Source of the DNA: Paenibacillus_E violae
Lineage (GTDB): Bacteria > Bacillota > Bacilli > Paenibacillales > NBRC-103111
NCBI RefSeq assembly: GCF_032461945.1
Contig: NZ_JAWCUD010000003.1
Location: forward strand, 124,001-188,000
Direction: 5' to 3'
Length of the DNA: 64,000 bases
Shown: positions 8,586-17,638 of the stretch, one piece after another
Layout of the letters: each line of letters begins with the position of its first letter
How positions within the stretch are numbered: the stretch's first letter is position 1
Notes under the pieces: generated by a model
Databases searched by the model: none
Told to the model about the DNA's origin: nothing
Seen by the model: the letters and a program-made list of their open reading frames with translations, nothing else
Translations under genes and position numbers: made by a program

Positions 8586-9728
8586 CTAAGAATTAATGTG
8601 GTTAAAACGCGACAGTGAAAAAGTACTCAGATCCACTGTGGTTGACACTTGTTGAACAAGATCGGCGAGCAGCGAACCGACTGCACTGGCAAATTTGAAC
8701 CCATGCCCTGAGAACCCTCCAGCCAGCAAAACATTGGCATACAGCGGATGCCGATCAATAATGAAATGCTCATCGGGAGTTAGCTCGTATTTGCAGACTG
8801 CTCCTTGCAGCAGCTCTCCTTCTGACTGTGGCAGGAAAGCGGATAAAGTGCGGCGCAAATCCCCTTCGTCCTCCTCAAGATGACCGAATGGCTCAGCCTG
8901 CTCCCCTGGAGACCAAGGCAATCCTCCGTCATGGCGGCCGATTTTGATACCCGCACCGTTAATGTTCGGAAAGCCGTAATACCCTCCCTCTTTCGTTTCG
9001 AGCGTAAATCCCGGAAAAGTGCCTGCATCATAAAAAGAGGCATTTGTCCGAAACCAACCCACCGTTTTACGAACAGAACGAATCGGCAAGGTAATGAAAG
9101 GTTCTAAATGCTTAAACCAAGCTCCAGCGGTTATGATCAATTGATCCGCTGAAAACTCCCCGGCCCGTGTACGTACACGGACTCCTGCTCCATCCGCCTG
9201 GATATGCTGAACCGGATTATAAGGCAGCAGCATGGCGCCTTCGGCCAAAGCCAGCTTACGATAAGCGGCAATACACTGCTCGCTGAACAAATATCCGGCA
9301 TTCGGTTCATACATCGCTTCATAAGACTCAGGCAGCGTGATGCCTGCCCAACGCCGATGAACCTCTGCCGCATCCAGCATTTCCACTTGAACGCCTGCCT
9401 CTGCGCAGCCAGGTAACCTGGTTATGAATTTGCCACTTAATTGATCGGCCATATTGAGCACGCCAGAGCGAGCAAGCAGCTTATGCCCGCTGGCTGCTTC
9501 CAGTTCCCTCCATAAGCGGTCGGCGTCCAACGCCAAGTTTATATAAGACTTCCCTCCGCTATAGGCATGGCGAATTAACCTAGGCTCTCCATGATGGCTT
9601 CCATTTTCATGCGGGGGATCATACGAATCGATCATTAAGGTGCGGATACCCCGCCGAGCCAGATAATAACCTGCGCTCATGCCCATGGATCCGGCTCCGA
9701 CAACGATCACTTCAAACGAATTTTTCAT
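8586..9728 (-). CDS. FAD-dependent oxidase of the monomeric sarcosine oxidase / N-methyltryptophan oxidase (SolA) family
   Basis: A 380-residue flavoprotein with the N-terminal dinucleotide motif GAGSMG (residues 11-16). The family cysteine for covalent FAD attachment is at C312 (VCKYELTPDEHFIID), and a C-terminal GGFSGHGFKFA flavin-binding segment follows. Family members oxidise secondary amines such as sarcosine or N-methyl amino acids to an imine and hydrogen peroxide. GGAGGAGG upstream of ATG at 9728 decides the start. It sits between the M20 deacylase and the FMN monooxygenase, with gaps of 19 and 11 bases, so it is co-transcribed. An amine oxidase is not part of the known ytm/yxe cysteine-salvage operons, so its substrate here is open. 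Confidence 0.88.
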   Translation of the reverse strand: MKNSFEVIVVGAGSMGMSAGYYLARRGIRTLMIDSYDPPHENGSHHGEPRLIRHAYSGGKSYINLALDADRLWRELEAASGHKLLARSGVLNMADQLSGKFITRLPGCAEAGVQVEMLDAAEVHRRWAGITLPESYEAMYEPNAGYLFSEQCIAAYRKLALAEGAMLLPYNPVQHIQADGAGVRVRTRAGEFSADQLIITAGAWFKHLEPFITLPIRSVRKTVGWFRTNASFYDAGTFPGFTLETKEGGYYGFPNINGAGIKIGRHDGGLPWSPGEQAEPFGHLEEDEGDLRRTLSAFLPQSEGELLQGAVCKYELTPDEHFIIDRHPLYANVLLAGGFSGHGFKFASAVGSLLADLVQQVSTTVDLSTFSLSRFNHINS

Positions 9729-9747
9729 GCCTGACCTCCTCCAGGGC

Positions 9748-10917
9748 CTACCTCTCCGCGGCAAACCGGCTCAGCTCATCGACCGCCAATTCGGTAAAAA
9801 ACAAAGCCGAAACGGTCAAAGCCCGTTCATCGATATCAAAAGCAGGATGGTGCCATTCCTGAGGTCCGGAAGTTCCCATAAAGGCAAAAAATCCCGGTAC
9901 TTCCTGCTGGTAAAAAGCAAAATCTTCCCCGGCCGGGGAGGGCGTTGGTGTTGTGACCTCAAAGCCAAGCCGCTTAGCCACCTGGCCAGCCGCTTCGGCA
10001 AGCGCCGCATCGTTGTGCACGGACGGCGGTCCCTGCAGCCAGCGCAACGATGCTTTGACCCCATAAGCCGAAGCGATGCCCGTCACAATATCACTGAAGC
10101 GCTGCTTAACTCGGGTACGGACCTCGGCGTCGAACGTTCGCACCGTTCCGTCCAAAATCGCTTTCTCCGGTATGATGTTCCAGGCGGTCCCCGTATGCAG
10201 TCGCGTTACGCTGACAACCGCGCTCTCAAGGGGACTTACATTGCGGCTGACAATCGACTGGAGCGCCGTAACCAGATAAGCGGCTGCTACAACTGGATCT
10301 ACGCTAGTTTCGGGCACGGCTGCATGCGAACCAACGCCTTCCAGTTCGACGAGAAAACCGTCTGCCGCTGCCATCAGCGCGCCCGGACGAATACCGATCG
10401 TGCCTACAGGCAGATCTGGCTTATTGTGCATGCCGTAGATCGCACGAACGCCTTTAAGCGCTCCGGTTTTGATCACCTTTTGAGCGCCAGCAGCCTTTTC
10501 TTCCGCCGGTTGAAACACCAAACGAACGCTCCCAGCCAGCTCATGCTCCCTCTCTTTTAGAAGTAATGCCACGCCTATCAAAGCAGCGGTGTGAAAATCA
10601 TGGCCGCATGCATGCATTTTGCCTCCATACTTGGAAGCGAAGCTGAGTCCTGTCTCCTCTTGAATCGGCAGCGCATCGATATCGGCTCGCAGCGCGACGA
10701 TTGGCCCCCCTTGCAGCCCGCCGACCTCGGCAATCAAGCCTGTTTCCAGATTGAACTCCGAAGCAATACGGATATTCGCAGCCTCCAGCGTCGCTCGGAT
10801 AAACGCTGTTGTCTCGAACTCCTCATGGGACAATTCCGGAAACTGATGAAGGTGACGCCGGATATCCACCAGTTTTTGCTGAAATATATGTTGCTTGCTG
10901 ATGCTAACTTCTGCCAT
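9748..10917 (-). CDS. M20-family N-acyl amino acid deacylase (SndA/YxeP/HipO-like)
   Basis: A 389-residue M20D metallopeptidase-type amidohydrolase. The metal ligands are visible: MHACGHD (101-107), QPAEE (136-140) with the catalytic and metal-binding glutamates, and H164 in YGMHNKPDLPVG. The lid domain contains GVGSHAAVP and the C-terminus has PSPAGEDFAFY. In B. subtilis, homologues in the sulfur operons (YtnL/SndA, YxeP) remove the acetyl group from N-acetyl S-substituted cysteines or their products. ATG at 10917 with GGAGGAAA upstream is the start. The gene follows the LysR gene by 19 bases and precedes the SolA-like oxidase. Confidence 0.9.
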   Translation of the reverse strand: MAEVSISKQHIFQQKLVDIRRHLHQFPELSHEEFETTAFIRATLEAANIRIASEFNLETGLIAEVGGLQGGPIVALRADIDALPIQEETGLSFASKYGGKMHACGHDFHTAALIGVALLLKEREHELAGSVRLVFQPAEEKAAGAQKVIKTGALKGVRAIYGMHNKPDLPVGTIGIRPGALMAAADGFLVELEGVGSHAAVPETSVDPVVAAAYLVTALQSIVSRNVSPLESAVVSVTRLHTGTAWNIIPEKAILDGTVRTFDAEVRTRVKQRFSDIVTGIASAYGVKASLRWLQGPPSVHNDAALAEAAGQVAKRLGFEVTTPTPSPAGEDFAFYQQEVPGFFAFMGTSGPQEWHHPAFDIDERALTVSALFFTELAVDELSRFAAER

Positions 10918-10936
10918 GGTGTTTCCTCCTGATTGT

Positions 10937-11815
10937 TTATCTTTCGTGCCCGCTTCGATTCGCCAGAAAAAACTGCAGAATCTCCGACTGCTCGCCATTC
11001 AGACTGATTAAATTCGTCTGCAGAGCGACGCTCGCTACTCCCGCTAAATCTACAGGATGTAGAAGCTGTTCGCGCACTTCCTTATCGACGCATAGACCCG
11101 GGAGGAAACAGAGGCCTGCCTTGTTCAACACAAGCTTCTTGGCCGTCTCTGCGTTATCGGTTTGGATTTCGATAGCTGGAGGTTTATCCAAACTTTGAAA
11201 CAGCCTGTGAATTCGCAGCCAATCGAGCGAGCCGCATTCGAAAAACACAAAGGGATGGTCGACGATCAAATCAAGAGACACCTCTTTTTGACCAACAAGC
11301 GGATGGTCCGCATAGGCATATAAACGGATAGGATCTTCGTAAAATTTGACCGAATGCAAATTAGGATGGCTAATATTGCGGACAAAACCGATATCCAGCT
11401 CTTTATTCAGAACTTTAGACATGATTTCGTCGGTCCCCGCTGTTGTTAATTTGATTTGAAGTCCCGGAAACTGATGTTTCAGCTTAGGCAGCAATTCCGG
11501 CAGCATATAGTTGGAGGCAGACACGGTGCAGCCCAGTCGAAGCTCTTGCGGATCCGTTCGCTGGCGCTGGATGTGCTGCTTGCCTTTCTGATACACCTGC
11601 AGCAGCTGCTGCGCATAAGGCAAAAACTGCCTGCCTTTCTCTGTCAGCTGCACTTGCTTGCCCAAACGGTCGAACAGCCGAATGTCCAGCTCGCGTTCGA
11701 GTGATTGAATACGGGCAGTAACCGATGGTTGCGATAAGAACAATACTTCTGCTACTTTATTAAAACTGCCGTAGTGATACACATAAACAAATGCCTCGAT
11801 ATTTTCAATATTCAT
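10937..11815 (-). CDS. LysR-family transcriptional regulator
   Basis: A 292-residue LysR protein. An N-terminal winged HTH (about residues 1-60, NKVAEVLFLSQPSVTARIQSLERELDIRLFDR) is followed by a periplasmic-binding-like effector domain. Closest in context to YtlI/CysL-type activators of sulfur genes in Bacillus, though the effector cannot be read from sequence. Unlike most LysR regulators it is not divergent from its targets but leads the operon LysR, deacylase, oxidase, monooxygenase. Its leader has a sigma-A promoter followed by a terminator-like hairpin, so its own expression may be attenuated. Confidence 0.9.
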   Translation of the reverse strand: MNIENIEAFVYVYHYGSFNKVAEVLFLSQPSVTARIQSLERELDIRLFDRLGKQVQLTEKGRQFLPYAQQLLQVYQKGKQHIQRQRTDPQELRLGCTVSASNYMLPELLPKLKHQFPGLQIKLTTAGTDEIMSKVLNKELDIGFVRNISHPNLHSVKFYEDPIRLYAYADHPLVGQKEVSLDLIVDHPFVFFECGSLDWLRIHRLFQSLDKPPAIEIQTDNAETAKKLVLNKAGLCFLPGLCVDKEVREQLLHPVDLAGVASVALQTNLISLNGEQSEILQFFLANRSGHER

Positions 11816-11868
11816 ACGCGGTACCCCAGATCAAATAGAATAAGATGAGTCTGCATCCAAGCACAAAA

Positions 11869-11921
11869 AGACCTCCGAGCACTCCATCTGACCAACATAC
11901 AGATCAAGGCTTCACAGGTCT
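11869..11921 (-). terminator. terminator-like leader hairpin upstream of the LysR gene
   Basis: On the minus strand AGACCT (11921-11916) pairs with AGGTCT (11874-11869), and inside it ATCTG/CAGAT (11904-11900 with 11890-11886) forms a second stem. The structure is followed by a U5 run (AAAAA at 11865-11869 on plus). It sits after the LysR promoter and 54 bases before its start codon, so it is placed like an attenuator. It would also stop read-through from the upstream transporter operon. Confidence 0.55.
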
Positions 11922-11957
11922 CCGGCTGCCCGGTTGACAGCTATTGAATTATTCTAT

Positions 11958-11986
11958 ACTTTACCGATAAATACCAAGTATGTCAA
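11958..11986 (-). promoter_or_regulatory. sigma-A promoter of the LysR operon
   Basis: Minus-strand -35 TTGACA (11986-11981) and -10 TAAAGT (11963-11958) are separated by 17 bases. The motif ATCGGAATT at 11986-11994 (plus strand) touches the -35 box and recurs in other promoter gaps of the sulfur region. Confidence 0.6.
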
Positions 11987-12001
11987 TCGGAATTTACACA
12001 T

Positions 12002-14047
12002 TTATAATAATGGATCGTGGCAAGCCACAAAATGTTCTTGGCTGACTTCGCGGAATTGCGGAACTTCCGCAGCACATCTTGCGGTCGCAGCAGGGCACCT
12101 CGTGCGGAACCTGCAGCCTGACGGGGGACTGGCCGGTGACGGAATTTCCCCCTCAATGGCTTTGAACGAGCGCTGCCGAAGTGGATCGGGAGCCGGGATG
12201 GAAGCCACCAGCGCCCTTGTGTAGGGATGTGCCGGATGGCGGAACAATTGCTCGCTGGGCGCAATTTCAATCAGCTTGCCTAAATACATGACGCCGATAC
12301 GGTCAGAGACATACCGGACAACATGCAGGCCATGACCGATAAACAGCATCGTAAGATCTAGCTGCTTGCGCAGTTGTTGCAGCAGATTAATAATCTGCGC
12401 TTGCACGGACACATCAAGGGCCGAAACCGCTTCGTCCGCCAAAAGGAATTTAGGTCCCAGAGCAATTGCTCTCGCAATGCCGATACGCTGGCGTTGTCCG
12501 CCGGAGAATTCATGCGGATAGCGGTCATAAGCACTTGCATCAAGTCCCACAAGGTGCAGAAGTGTCTCTACGGATTCTCTTCTTTCCTTCCCCTTCCGCA
12601 CACCATGAACCGCGAACGGTTCGCCGATAATATCCCCTACCTTCCAGCGAGGGTCGACGGAGCCGTGCGGATCTTGGAAGATCATCTGCATGTTCTTCCG
12701 TTGTTGACGTAGTAGTGAGCCTGACAATGCGCCCAGGTCCTGATTCTCAAATAAGACAGTACCGGAGGTAGGCTCCTCCAAATGAAGCAGCATCCGCCCA
12801 AGCGTCGACTTGCCGCTGCCCGATTCACCGACCAGACCGAATGTTTCACCTTTTCGAATCGTGAAGGATACATCATCGACAGCTTGAATCCATTGCCGAT
12901 CCCTTGAAAGGAAAGCGCGCTTCACTGGATAATGTTTCGTAACATGGCGCAGTTCAATAAGCGGTACATCCTTCGGCACAGCATCCTGCTTGGAGTTCAT
13001 TTCATCAAGCGTAGAGCGCTCATGAACTTCAAGTTCAAGAACCTGCTCTGGTACCCGGGCATCTTGCAGTTCCGGCAGCTGATCGGCATACCAGCAAGCC
13101 GATTGACGGCCGCCTCGATCCTCCAACGCCGGCGCCTCACGAGCGCACAGCTCTGTTGCATATGCACAGCGGGGATGAAAACGGCATCCCGAGGGGAGAT
13201 TGTTCATACCGGGTATCGAACCGGGGATGGCATAGAGCGGCTGAGCGCGATCACTGTCTAGTGTTGTAATCGAGCGTAATAGCCCCAACGTGTACGGATG
13301 CCGTGGCTGAGTGAATAAATCCACTGCTGTCGATTGCTCGACGATTTGACCGGCATACATGACAATGATCCGGTCTGCCATCTCTGCTGCAACCCCAAGA
13401 TCGTGGGTGATCAGCAAGATGGACATATTGAACTCGCTCCTCAGCTCTTGCAGGAGCTGCAGAATTTGCGCCTGAATCGTGACGTCCAGAGCAGTTGTCG
13501 GTTCGTCTGCGATCAGCAGTTCCGGTTTGCCGCTTAACGCCATCGCGATCATGGCCCGTTGGAGCATCCCTCCAGACAGCTCGCCCGGATACTGCTTAAG
13601 TCGAAGTTTCGGCTCTGGAATGCCTACTCGCTGAAGCAGCCGGACAGCCTCAATTTCTGCCTCTCGGAAAGTGATATGACGATCATGGCGCCTAATTGTC
13701 TCTGTGATTTGGCTGCCGATCGTAAAAACAGGATCAAATGCCGCCATCGGTTCTTGAAAAACCATGGCAATTCTTTTGCCCCGCAAGGAACGCAGTTTTT
13801 GCTGCGAAAGTGTAGTGACATCGACATCGCCAAGCTTGATCGTACCTGACGTTATCGTCCCGTTCTCATGTTCAATTAAACGCATGATCGCTTTGGAAGT
13901 AACGGACTTACCGCTGCCAGATTCACCGACCAGACAAACAATCTCACCCGGCTGAATCGAAAAACTGATATCGCTGATAGCCTGCATCACATTTCGATTT
14001 ACAGCAAACTCTACACCAAGTTGATCTACAGATAACCATGCACCCAT
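12002..14047 (-). CDS. fused double ATPase of an oligopeptide/glutathione-type ABC importer (GsiA-like)
   Basis: A 681-residue tandem ATPase. Half one has Walker A GESGSGKS (41-48), signature LSGGMLQR, Walker B with DEPTTALD, and the cysteine-containing oligopeptide-transporter C-terminal motif (GCRFHPRCAYA). Half two repeats GESGSGKST, FSGGQRQR, ADEAVSALD and GCRFRTRCPAA. Separate DppD and DppF subunits are usual; a single fused chain is typical of GsiA-type glutathione/peptide systems. Located 12 bases after the second permease gene and last in the importer operon. It energises uptake from the cytoplasmic face. Note the nonstandard alanine in place of proline in the second Walker B extension (DEAVSALD). 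Confidence 0.92.
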   Translation of the reverse strand: MGAWLSVDQLGVEFAVNRNVMQAISDISFSIQPGEIVCLVGESGSGKSVTSKAIMRLIEHENGTITSGTIKLGDVDVTTLSQQKLRSLRGKRIAMVFQEPMAAFDPVFTIGSQITETIRRHDRHITFREAEIEAVRLLQRVGIPEPKLRLKQYPGELSGGMLQRAMIAMALSGKPELLIADEPTTALDVTIQAQILQLLQELRSEFNMSILLITHDLGVAAEMADRIIVMYAGQIVEQSTAVDLFTQPRHPYTLGLLRSITTLDSDRAQPLYAIPGSIPGMNNLPSGCRFHPRCAYATELCAREAPALEDRGGRQSACWYADQLPELQDARVPEQVLELEVHERSTLDEMNSKQDAVPKDVPLIELRHVTKHYPVKRAFLSRDRQWIQAVDDVSFTIRKGETFGLVGESGSGKSTLGRMLLHLEEPTSGTVLFENQDLGALSGSLLRQQRKNMQMIFQDPHGSVDPRWKVGDIIGEPFAVHGVRKGKERRESVETLLHLVGLDASAYDRYPHEFSGGQRQRIGIARAIALGPKFLLADEAVSALDVSVQAQIINLLQQLRKQLDLTMLFIGHGLHVVRYVSDRIGVMYLGKLIEIAPSEQLFRHPAHPYTRALVASIPAPDPLRQRSFKAIEGEIPSPASPPSGCRFRTRCPAATARCAAEVPQFREVSQEHFVACHDPLL

Positions 14048-14059
14048 CCTCTGTCCCCC

Positions 14060-14953
14060 CTATGATGGCCGTTTCTTGGGATCAAGCTTATCGCGTAGTT
14101 CATCGCCGAGGACATTAATAGACAATACAAACAAAGTAATGGCCAAACCCGGAAACGTACATATCCACCAAGCTACGGTTAAATAACCCCTGCCTTGGGA
14201 AAGCAGAGCGCCCCAATCAGGTATTTCTTTTAGCACGCCAAGCCCCAGAAAACTGAGACCGGCCCCGGTCAATATCGAGGTTCCCACGCCTATAGCCGCC
14301 ATAACCAGCAGCGGAGATAACGAATTCGGCAGCACATGCTTCATGAATAAAGAAAGCTGTGTCGCCCCGATGGATCGGGAAGCGGTAATGAACGGACGAT
14401 TTTTCACGCTAAGGATCTGCCCGCGCATGACACGCGCATAGTTAGGAACTGCCGCTAAAGCAACAGCGAGAACGATATTCCAAAGCCCAGGACCAAGCGC
14501 CGCAGCAATCGCTAGCGCCAACAACACGCTGGGAACTGTCATAACGATATCATTGAGTCGCATCAGCACACGGTCCGTCCATCCTCCGAAATATCCCGCG
14601 TAGGCGCCGATTAGCCCTCCCAGCAGCCCGCCAACAATAACAGAAGCAAAACCGATAAACAGAGACTCCCTGGCACCGTAAACAATGAGACTGAACACAT
14701 CTCGGCCAAAATAATCCGTCCCTAGCACATGGACGCCACCCGGAGGAAGCAAGATTTGATCTGCTTGCATGTCGGTCGGTACGTATGGTGCAATCCACCC
14801 GGGCACAATAGCGCAAATGATAAGAAAGACAACGATAACCGTTGACACATATAAAATAAAACGTGAAGGGCTCAGATTCAGATTCTTACGGTGAAGGGTC
14901 AGACCGGTTCGTTTGACCCGCCATAAGGGTTTCGCGTTGACTGCTTCCCTCAT
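14060..14953 (-). CDS. ABC permease, DppC/GsiD type
   Basis: About 297 residues with a long cytoplasmic N-terminus and six predicted membrane segments. It has the DppC-type opening (GTDYFGRDVFSLIVYGARESL) and the ATPase-contact EAA-like loop around TASRSIGATQLSLFMKHVLPNSL. GGAGG nine bases before the ATG at 14953 supports that start over the ATG three codons earlier. It forms the transmembrane pore with the DppB-type protein encoded just upstream. Confidence 0.92.
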   Translation of the reverse strand: MREAVNAKPLWRVKRTGLTLHRKNLNLSPSRFILYVSTVIVVFLIICAIVPGWIAPYVPTDMQADQILLPPGGVHVLGTDYFGRDVFSLIVYGARESLFIGFASVIVGGLLGGLIGAYAGYFGGWTDRVLMRLNDIVMTVPSVLLALAIAAALGPGLWNIVLAVALAAVPNYARVMRGQILSVKNRPFITASRSIGATQLSLFMKHVLPNSLSPLLVMAAIGVGTSILTGAGLSFLGLGVLKEIPDWGALLSQGRGYLTVAWWICTFPGLAITLFVLSINVLGDELRDKLDPKKRPS

Positions 14954-15007
14954 CTTAGGCATCCTCCTTAAAGTTTTCGTTAGAAAACTGACTTCGTAAG
15001 CATAAGC

Positions 15008-15937
15008 TTAATTTTGGAAACGTCTAACCCTCGGATCTATATAGGCATAAGAGATATCGACAAGAAGATTCACCAAGATGTAAATCATTGCGGAGAATAA
15101 AATAACCCCCTGCACGACCGGTAAATCCTTGGCCATAATCGCGTCCGCGATAATTCTCCCGATGCCTTGACGCGAGAAAACCGTCTCAATGACAACCGTG
15201 CCCGCCAACATCTCTCCAAGAAGAATCCCCAGCATCGTAACGGCTGGGATCAAGGCATTGCGCAGCGCATGACGGTACATGACCGAGCGCTCGAGCAAAC
15301 CCTTGGCACGAAGCGTTGTAATGAAGGCTTCTCCAAGCACTTCCAACATGGTGTTTCTCACCATGCGAACAATAAAACCCGCTCCCAGCATGCCCAAAGT
15401 CACGGCCGGCAGAACCAGCGTTTGCCAGCCGTTAGAGCCAAGCGCAGGCAGCCAACCAAGATACACGGAAAAGATGAGAATAAGTAAAATCCCTGACCAG
15501 AAAGTCGGCATGGAAATACCGAACAACCCGACAATTCTGGCGATGATATCAATGGGTTTATTGCGGTGAATCGCTGATAAGACCCCGAGTACAAGACCAA
15601 CTGTAACAGAGACCAGCGATGCTGCCGCTGTTAGTGCCAGTGTCGCCGGGAAGTGCATCATGATTTTGGGCAGAACAGGCTCTGAGTTTACCAAGGATTT
15701 ACCAAAATCTCCGATAAGCACATGGCTGAAATAGGTCATAAACTGCTCCAAAAACGGTCGATCTACCCCAAGCTGATGACGTAAATTCGCAATCGCTTCA
15801 GGACTCATCGCGCTCGGATCAATGATGTTCATTACAACATCTCCAGGCAGCACATAAAGAACGCAGAACACTAAAATCGAAGAACCCACAATAACGCCTA
15901 AAGAGCTGATGAATCGTACGATGATTGCGTTAACCAT
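15008..15937 (-). CDS. ABC permease, DppB/GsiC type
   Basis: About 309 residues, six predicted membrane segments, with the DppB/OppB signatures GVDRPFLEQF near the N-terminus, FGISMPTFWSGI, and the EAA loop TTLRAKGLLERSVMYRHALRNAL. AAGGAGG before the ATG at 15937 decides the start; the in-frame extension to 15976 would overlap the binding protein gene. It follows the binding protein gene by 13 bases. Confidence 0.92.
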   Translation of the reverse strand: MVNAIIVRFISSLGVIVGSSILVFCVLYVLPGDVVMNIIDPSAMSPEAIANLRHQLGVDRPFLEQFMTYFSHVLIGDFGKSLVNSEPVLPKIMMHFPATLALTAAASLVSVTVGLVLGVLSAIHRNKPIDIIARIVGLFGISMPTFWSGILLILIFSVYLGWLPALGSNGWQTLVLPAVTLGMLGAGFIVRMVRNTMLEVLGEAFITTLRAKGLLERSVMYRHALRNALIPAVTMLGILLGEMLAGTVVIETVFSRQGIGRIIADAIMAKDLPVVQGVILFSAMIYILVNLLVDISYAYIDPRVRRFQN

Positions 15938-15950
15938 CCGAACGGCCTCC

Positions 15951-17606
15951 TTACTTTTTGAGGATAGACGCGTCATTGAACAGTGGGTAGCCTAATGCGT
16001 CGAATTTGATGCCACTTACATTTTTCGAGACAGCAACGGTGTAGGGGAAGATGTAAACCGGAATAATGACCGCATTGTCAATAATATAGTTCTGTACATT
16101 TTTGTAAATTTCCTTACGTTTCGCTTCATCCGCTTCCACAACACCTTGTTCGAGCAGCTTATCGATAGCCGGATCCGATAAATGAGAAAGGGATGGGCGG
16201 GCGTTCGGTGCGGTTGTATGGTAGAACGAATTCAAGGCTACTGGATCGGAATTCACTTGGCTGTTGCCGTAGAGATCATAGGCTTGAGCTGTATAAATGA
16301 CACTTTGAACGTCCTTCGTAATTTCAACTTCGACGGATACGCCAACTTTCTTAAGCTGCTGCTGGATGATGGCGGCAATGTCATTACGCTTCTCCCTGTT
16401 CGGCGAACCGTCTACATAGTGCAGCGTCAGCTTTTTGCCGTCTTTCTCTCGTACACCGTCTGTTCCTTTCACCCAGCCCAATTCATCAAACAAGCGGTTC
16501 GCTTTGTCCAGATCCGGTTTTATCTTATTTTCAAGCGATGCATCGTAACCGAAAATCGTAGGTGTCAAAGGCGACCACGCACGCTGATAGGTGCCCAGGT
16601 ATAACGTTTTGACAATGGAATCAACATCAATGGCGGATTGCACAGCCTGACGTGCCTTTACATCATTCCAAGGAGCTCTGCTTTGGTTAAAAAAGAGCGT
16701 ATACGGCAAGCCGCTTGTATTCACTTGCAGAAGCTGAAGCTTGGCATCGTTTTTCAGCGCCACGATATTTTGCGGTGGCACCGTTTCTGCCGCCGTGACC
16801 TGCCCGCTCTGCACACTGCCAAGCCGTGTTGCTTCTTCGGGAATTATTTTGAACGTAATCGCGTCCAGATAGGCTTTGCCTTTATTGTCAACCAGCGCAG
16901 GCGCCCAGTTATAATCCGGATTGCGCTCGACCTTAATTTCGGAATTGTCTTCCCATTTAACGAATTTGAAAGGTCCGGTACCCACGGGATTTTTACCGAA
17001 TTGGTCGCCGTATTTCTTCGCTGCTGTTGGAGATACGATGCCGAGCATCGCTTGGCTTAAGTTACCCAGGAAAGCTACGGATGGCGACTCCAGATTGATC
17101 TTAATCGTATACTCGTCAATTACTTCCGAGGATTTGTAAGGCTTAAGCAGAGCAGAAGCATTAGCTGCTTTCGTGGCTGGATCAAGAATACGATCATAGC
17201 TGTACTTCACAGCTTCTGCATTAAAAGGTGTCCCGTCCTGAAATTTCACATCTTTGCGCAGCTTGAAAGTGTAGCTTTTACCATCCGGCGAAATGGACCA
17301 TTCCGTTGCCAGCCACGGTTTAATCGTGTTGTCCGGCAGCTGCACGACCAGACTGTCATAGATCGTCCGGAATACTCGAACGGCAACGGCTAAACCGCTG
17401 CGATGCGGATCGAGCGTATCCGGCGAGGTTGCCAGAGCAAATGAAATTTCACCTCCGCTCACCGCCTGCCCGTTCCCTGCCGTTTGAGCCGAGCTTGCAG
17501 GCGAAGCCGATGGGCTTCCTGAGCCGCCGGCTCCTGCGCAAGCCGACATCACTGTAATGGCTACTGCCAGCAGTAACGTGACTGGTATATAACGTAATTT
17601 CCTCAT
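15951..17606 (-). CDS. lipoprotein solute-binding protein, family 5 (peptide/nickel/glutathione type)
   Basis: About 551 residues. A lipoprotein signal ends at C23 (AITVMSAC), then an Ala-Gly-Ser rich tether and an SBP family 5 domain starting GGEISFALATSPDTLDPHRSG, with GTGPFKFVKWEDN in the middle. Family members capture di- or oligopeptides, glutathione, opines or glycosides outside the membrane and hand them to Dpp-type permeases. The start is ATG at 17606 after AGGAG. It heads the four-gene importer and follows the LLM/GNAT/DinB trio closely, suggesting the cargo is the substrate, or its peptide conjugate, of those enzymes. Confidence 0.92.
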   Translation of the reverse strand: MRKLRYIPVTLLLAVAITVMSACAGAGGSGSPSASPASSAQTAGNGQAVSGGEISFALATSPDTLDPHRSGLAVAVRVFRTIYDSLVVQLPDNTIKPWLATEWSISPDGKSYTFKLRKDVKFQDGTPFNAEAVKYSYDRILDPATKAANASALLKPYKSSEVIDEYTIKINLESPSVAFLGNLSQAMLGIVSPTAAKKYGDQFGKNPVGTGPFKFVKWEDNSEIKVERNPDYNWAPALVDNKGKAYLDAITFKIIPEEATRLGSVQSGQVTAAETVPPQNIVALKNDAKLQLLQVNTSGLPYTLFFNQSRAPWNDVKARQAVQSAIDVDSIVKTLYLGTYQRAWSPLTPTIFGYDASLENKIKPDLDKANRLFDELGWVKGTDGVREKDGKKLTLHYVDGSPNREKRNDIAAIIQQQLKKVGVSVEVEITKDVQSVIYTAQAYDLYGNSQVNSDPVALNSFYHTTAPNARPSLSHLSDPAIDKLLEQGVVEADEAKRKEIYKNVQNYIIDNAVIIPVYIFPYTVAVSKNVSGIKFDALGYPLFNDASILKK

Positions 17607-17638
17607 CGTGCGCACACTCCTATGTCAAATAAATAGAT

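Noticed and set aside
9679..10560. 293-codon plus-strand open frame opposite the deacylase and oxidase genes
   Set aside because: Shadow of two enzymes with intact catalytic motifs; no independent evidence of coding.
11869..11990. Possible SAM riboswitch or T-box in the LysR leader
   Set aside because: Neither the GGTGGAGGGACTGGCCC-type S-box core nor the T-box AGGGTGGNACC motif is present, so only an unnamed hairpin leader is reported.
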